From PGYU01 sp964637845 (GTDB lineage: Bacteria; Bacteroidota; Ignavibacteria; Kapaibacteriales; UBA2268), in assembly GCA_964637845.1 (NCBI GenBank), contig CAZWXI010000003.1:28716-92715 (forward strand): a stretch of 64,000 nucleotides of DNA. The letters run 5' to 3'. Shown in pieces: positions 61,572 through 64,000 of the stretch. A model generated the notes under the pieces. It saw only the letters and a list, made by a program, of their open reading frames with translations, made no database searches and was not told the origin of the DNA. Numbering within the stretch: the first letter of the stretch is position 1; each line of letters begins with the position of its first letter. The position numbers were made by a program, and so were the translations under genes.

Positions 61572-62546
61572 ATGATGAAAATAACTTTTATATTGTTACT
61601 TGCCGTTATATTGCTTGGATGCGAAAATCAAAGCAAGAGAGAGCCTTTTACGCGCTCGACTATTTCCATGGGCACTTCGCTGGAGATAAAAATTCATGAC
61701 ATTGATGAGAAAACCGGAATTGAGCTAACAAATCTCGTAGTAGAAGAAGCTCAAAGATTAAATGATAAATACTCCACTTATAAAAACGATAATTTTATGG
61801 CTTGGCTGAATAATTCAACCGATGATATTATTGAAGTGGACTCCGAAACTTACTTTTTGCTGGAAAAATGTGATGAAATCCATAGACTTACTAAAGGTGG
61901 ATTCGACCCTGCCGTCGGTAATATTATTGACTTACTCGGATTTGAAAAAGGTACACCCAATCTCCCGCCAAAAGAACAAATTGATAGCGTTTTAAAAGAA
62001 GTCGGATGGAAGCATATACAACTCATAGGCGATAAGAAATTCCGGAAACATGCTCATATTAAGCTGAATTTTGGCGGTATCGTAAAAGGATATGCAGTTG
62101 ACAGGATGTATGATATTTTAGATTCTACAGGAATTAAAGAGTTTTTAATAAATTTCGGCGGTGAAGTCAAAGCAAAAGGTGATAATTGGTCGATAGGGAT
62201 ACAACATCCACGAGTAAAGGAAGAATTACTGGGAATTTTAAAGCTTAATCGCTACGGTTCAGCTACTTCTGGCGATTACGAACGATTTTTTAAAAAAGGT
62301 AATAAAAGATATCATCATATAATTAATCCTGTAACGGGCTACCCATCTGACGAATGTATGAGCGTCACAATTATTTGTGAAAGTATGACTGACGCTGATG
62401 GTTACGCGACAGGTGTGTTCGTTATGGGTACTCGAACCGGACTTGAGATTATTGAATCAATTCCCGAAATAGAAGGTATGATAGTAGATACGGCTGGAAA
62501 TGTATTTAAATCAACAGGATTTGATAAATATTTTAGGAGTAAATAA
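61572..62546 (+). CDS. apbE: FAD:protein FMN transferase, lipoprotein
   Basis: 324 residues. A lipobox VILLGC sets Cys17 as the lipid site, so it works on the periplasmic side. ApbE moves FMN from FAD onto Thr of RnfG and RnfD. STISMGTSLEIKI is at the N-terminal part, LNFGGIVKGYAVDRM in the middle, and MTDADGYATGVFVMG with the metal-binding Asp near the end. Placement between rnfA and rnfB strongly ties it to maturation of this complex. A second ATG follows immediately after the first. Confidence 0.95.
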   Translation: MMKITFILLLAVILLGCENQSKREPFTRSTISMGTSLEIKIHDIDEKTGIELTNLVVEEAQRLNDKYSTYKNDNFMAWLNNSTDDIIEVDSETYFLLEKCDEIHRLTKGGFDPAVGNIIDLLGFEKGTPNLPPKEQIDSVLKEVGWKHIQLIGDKKFRKHAHIKLNFGGIVKGYAVDRMYDILDSTGIKEFLINFGGEVKAKGDNWSIGIQHPRVKEELLGILKLNRYGSATSGDYERFFKKGNKRYHHIINPVTGYPSDECMSVTIICESMTDADGYATGVFVMGTRTGLEIIESIPEIEGMIVDTAGNVFKSTGFDKYFRSK

Positions 62547-63383
62547 ATGGAACCAACATTAATTTTAGCGATTGCCACAATGGGCGGCTTAGGATTATTT
62601 TTTGCCGCCGGTTTAGCTTTCGCCGATAAAAAACTACGCGTTGAGGATAATCCCTTTGTTATTAAAATAAACGATGTGCTGCCCGGAGTAAATTGTGGCG
62701 CCTGCGGTAAAGCTGGTTGTTATGATTTTGCGGTTAATGTTGCTGATGGTAAAGCATCCGTAACAGGGTGCCCCGTTGGTGGCTCGGAAACAGCCAAAGA
62801 AATCGCAATGATTATGGGGGTCGAAGCATCTGATTCCGAAGTTAAAAAGATCCCACGCATACTTTGCAAAGGTGGCAACAGTGAAGCTGTAAATAAAATG
62901 GTAGAGTATTACGGTCCGCTCAGCTGTGCAGCTATGGATATTGTCTCAGGCGGTGAAAAGCAATGTTTATACGGCTGTCTTGGAGCTGGCGATTGTGTCG
63001 AAGCATGCCCATTTGACGCTCTGGTAATGAATGAAAATGGTATTCCCGAAGTAGTTCCCGATTTATGCACAAGTTGTAGTATTTGCGTTAAGTCTTGCCC
63101 AAGAGACATTATTGAAATGCACCCGATTGACCAGACTGTTTTCGTCTTTTGTAGAAATCAGGACGATCCCAAAACAGCAAAAGAAGTTTGTAATGTGGCT
63201 TGCATTGCTTGTGGTATTTGTGCTCGTAAGTCTGATGGCGGAATTGAAATAATCAATAACGTAGGTGTGATTAACTACTCTCTTCTTGACGATACAAAAA
63301 TTCCGTTTGAAAAGTGCAAGACGGGGGCAATTCAAAAGATTGACCTTGAATTAGACCTCGGAATTAAAATGAAGAGAAATTAA
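62547..63383 (+). CDS. rnfB: Rnf complex subunit RnfB with extended ferredoxin region
   Basis: 278 residues. An N-terminal membrane helix (LILAIATMGGLGLFFAAGLAF) is followed by the four-cysteine domain VNCGACGKAGCYDFA plus a Cys in TGCPVGG. Next come ferredoxin motifs CLYGCLGAGDCVEACPFDAL and CTSCSICVKSCPRDIIEM. A further cysteine-rich stretch CNVACIACGICARKSDGG and a late Cys in EKCKTGAI suggest an extra, incompletely typical cluster. RnfB takes electrons from ferredoxin. Here it is sixth in order of the Rnf subunits rather than beside rnfA, after apbE. Confidence 0.95.
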   Translation: MEPTLILAIATMGGLGLFFAAGLAFADKKLRVEDNPFVIKINDVLPGVNCGACGKAGCYDFAVNVADGKASVTGCPVGGSETAKEIAMIMGVEASDSEVKKIPRILCKGGNSEAVNKMVEYYGPLSCAAMDIVSGGEKQCLYGCLGAGDCVEACPFDALVMNENGIPEVVPDLCTSCSICVKSCPRDIIEMHPIDQTVFVFCRNQDDPKTAKEVCNVACIACGICARKSDGGIEIINNVGVINYSLLDDTKIPFEKCKTGAIQKIDLELDLGIKMKRN

Positions 63384-63384
63384 A

Positions 63385-63804
63385 ATGGAAGAACTTCTCG
63401 AAACAGGAGATGTCATTTCTATTCAAGATGGTTTGGCAAAAATTCGTTTACATGCCAAAGAGAAATGTGGCGAGTGCAGCAGTATTTTCTGTGGTATCAA
63501 CGAAAAAGGCGATAATATTCTGACCGCTCAAACCATTCCGGGAATTAAAGTTGGTGATTCGGTTACTATTTCAATTCGGGGCAAAACTCTTATTGCTGCG
63601 ACAACGGTTTTATATGCGATACCACTAATTCTATTAACCATCGCTATTTATGTAGGCATCTATTCTTTGGGGCTTACAGAGATATTTGCCTTTGGACTGG
63701 CATTAATCGTGCTTGGCATTCATTACCTGATTGTTTATTTCACGGGAGTCTTATCCAAACAACAATCACAAATACCCAGAATTGTAAATATCGAAAAAGC
63801 ATAG
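63385..63804 (+). CDS. rseC: RseC/SoxR-reducing system family protein
   Basis: 139 residues. The N-terminal domain has a conserved cysteine set (KCGECSSIFCG) and GDSVTISIRGKTLIAA, then two membrane helices (VLYAIPLILLTIAIYVGIY and FAFGLALIVLGIHYLIVYF). RseC proteins often accompany Rnf/Rsx genes and in E. coli contribute to reduction of SoxR with RsxABCDGE. Starts one base after rnfB, so it completes the operon. Confidence 0.9.
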   Translation: MEELLETGDVISIQDGLAKIRLHAKEKCGECSSIFCGINEKGDNILTAQTIPGIKVGDSVTISIRGKTLIAATTVLYAIPLILLTIAIYVGIYSLGLTEIFAFGLALIVLGIHYLIVYFTGVLSKQQSQIPRIVNIEKA

Positions 63805-63836
63805 AGTTTGTTTACTAAAGTAGTAACATTTCCACG

Positions 63837-63940
63837 TTATTCTGAGCGTAGCGAAGAAGCCACAAAACCCGTCTCGTCATTCTGAGCGTAGCGAAGGAAC
63901 CGCAAAAAACTTGATTCTTCACGGTTGCCTCAGAATGACG
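63837..63940. repeat. Interspersed repeat: two direct copies and one inverted copy of TTCTGAGCGTAGCGAAG-type sequence
   Basis: ATTCTGAGCGTAGCGAAG occurs at 63839-63856 and 63879-63896. The arms CGTCATTCTGAG (63875-63886) and CTCAGAATGACG (63929-63940) are exact inverted copies, so the second copy can fold into a 12-base-pair hairpin over 42 bases. A run of nine T follows at 63948-63956, so the hairpin may also stop transcription of the Rnf operon. This repeat type is often seen between genes in related genomes. Confidence 0.8.
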
Positions 63941-64000
63941 CTTTAAATTTTTTTTTATAAAGGTGTGACAAAATACATTTTGAATTGTTATTTGAAATTT

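Overview
The window is a gene-dense, AT-rich bacterial chromosome segment. It has 57 protein genes, one of them cut by the left edge. I found no tRNA or rRNA gene, CRISPR array, insertion sequence or prophage, and no gene-free stretch longer than 300 bases. The gene set points to the Fibrobacterota-Chlorobiota-Bacteroidota group, probably near Ignavibacteria or Kapabacteria. The reasons are an ExbB-ExbD-ExbD-TonB-PstS-TPR cluster, DUF4159 and DUF4175 proteins, a protease/propeller/barrel outer-membrane protein, LptC and KdsA (so Gram-negative with LPS), an Rnf complex, and repeated promoters of the Bacteroidota form TTTG-N17-20-TAnnTTTG. The taxon is an inference; no marker RNA is present.

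Layout. 1-1963 (minus): two family-2 glycosyltransferases flanking endonuclease III. 1962-6866 (plus): rsmG, a DUF4159 protein and a large DUF4175 membrane protein. 6890-7636 (minus): a HAD protein. 7671-19038 (plus): a probable five-gene transcription unit with a 2199-residue YD-repeat (Rhs-like) secreted protein, a TPR lipoprotein, MotA, MotB, and a response regulator with a degenerate HD-GYP domain. 19046-22138 (minus): the outer-membrane metalloprotease/beta-propeller/barrel protein. 22228-30634 (minus): a ten-gene operon yceD-rpmF-plsX-fabH-fabD-fabG-acpP-fabF-rnc-gcvPB with a recognisable promoter and terminator. 30638-36716 (minus): STAS protein, ExbB, two ExbD, TonB, a small membrane protein, a PstS-like lipoprotein and a TPR protein, ending in a terminator. 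36878-39047 (minus): prmC, pyrB and an HU protein. 39270-42426 (minus): kdsA-lptC-tpiA-pgsA-pgpA, an envelope lipid and LPS operon with overlapping genes. 42612-48493 (plus): comB, ftsK, recN and a SpoT-like HD protein. 48485-51327 (minus): a polysaccharide export pair (Wza-like SLBB protein and Wzz). 51498-57031: a COG2509 flavoprotein, a UPF0316 protein, a lone nuoF, nadD, and a LiaF-like/PspC pair. 57322-63804 (plus): rnfCDGEA-apbE-rnfB-rseC. The right end carries an interspersed inverted repeat.

Function. Most genes are housekeeping: fatty-acid and phospholipid synthesis, LPS, DNA repair and segregation, and pyrimidine and NAD synthesis. Energy conservation is represented by Rnf, which would exchange electrons between ferredoxin and NAD while pumping ions; ApbE in the same operon would attach FMN to RnfG and RnfD. 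The least explained part is 7.7-19.0 kb, where a giant secreted YD-repeat protein, a lipoprotein, an ion-driven MotAB stator and a probably non-catalytic HD-GYP regulator lie head to tail with small gaps and no other flagellar gene in view. Two regulators in the window (the HD-GYP and the SpoT-like HD) keep their fold signatures but have lost catalytic residues.
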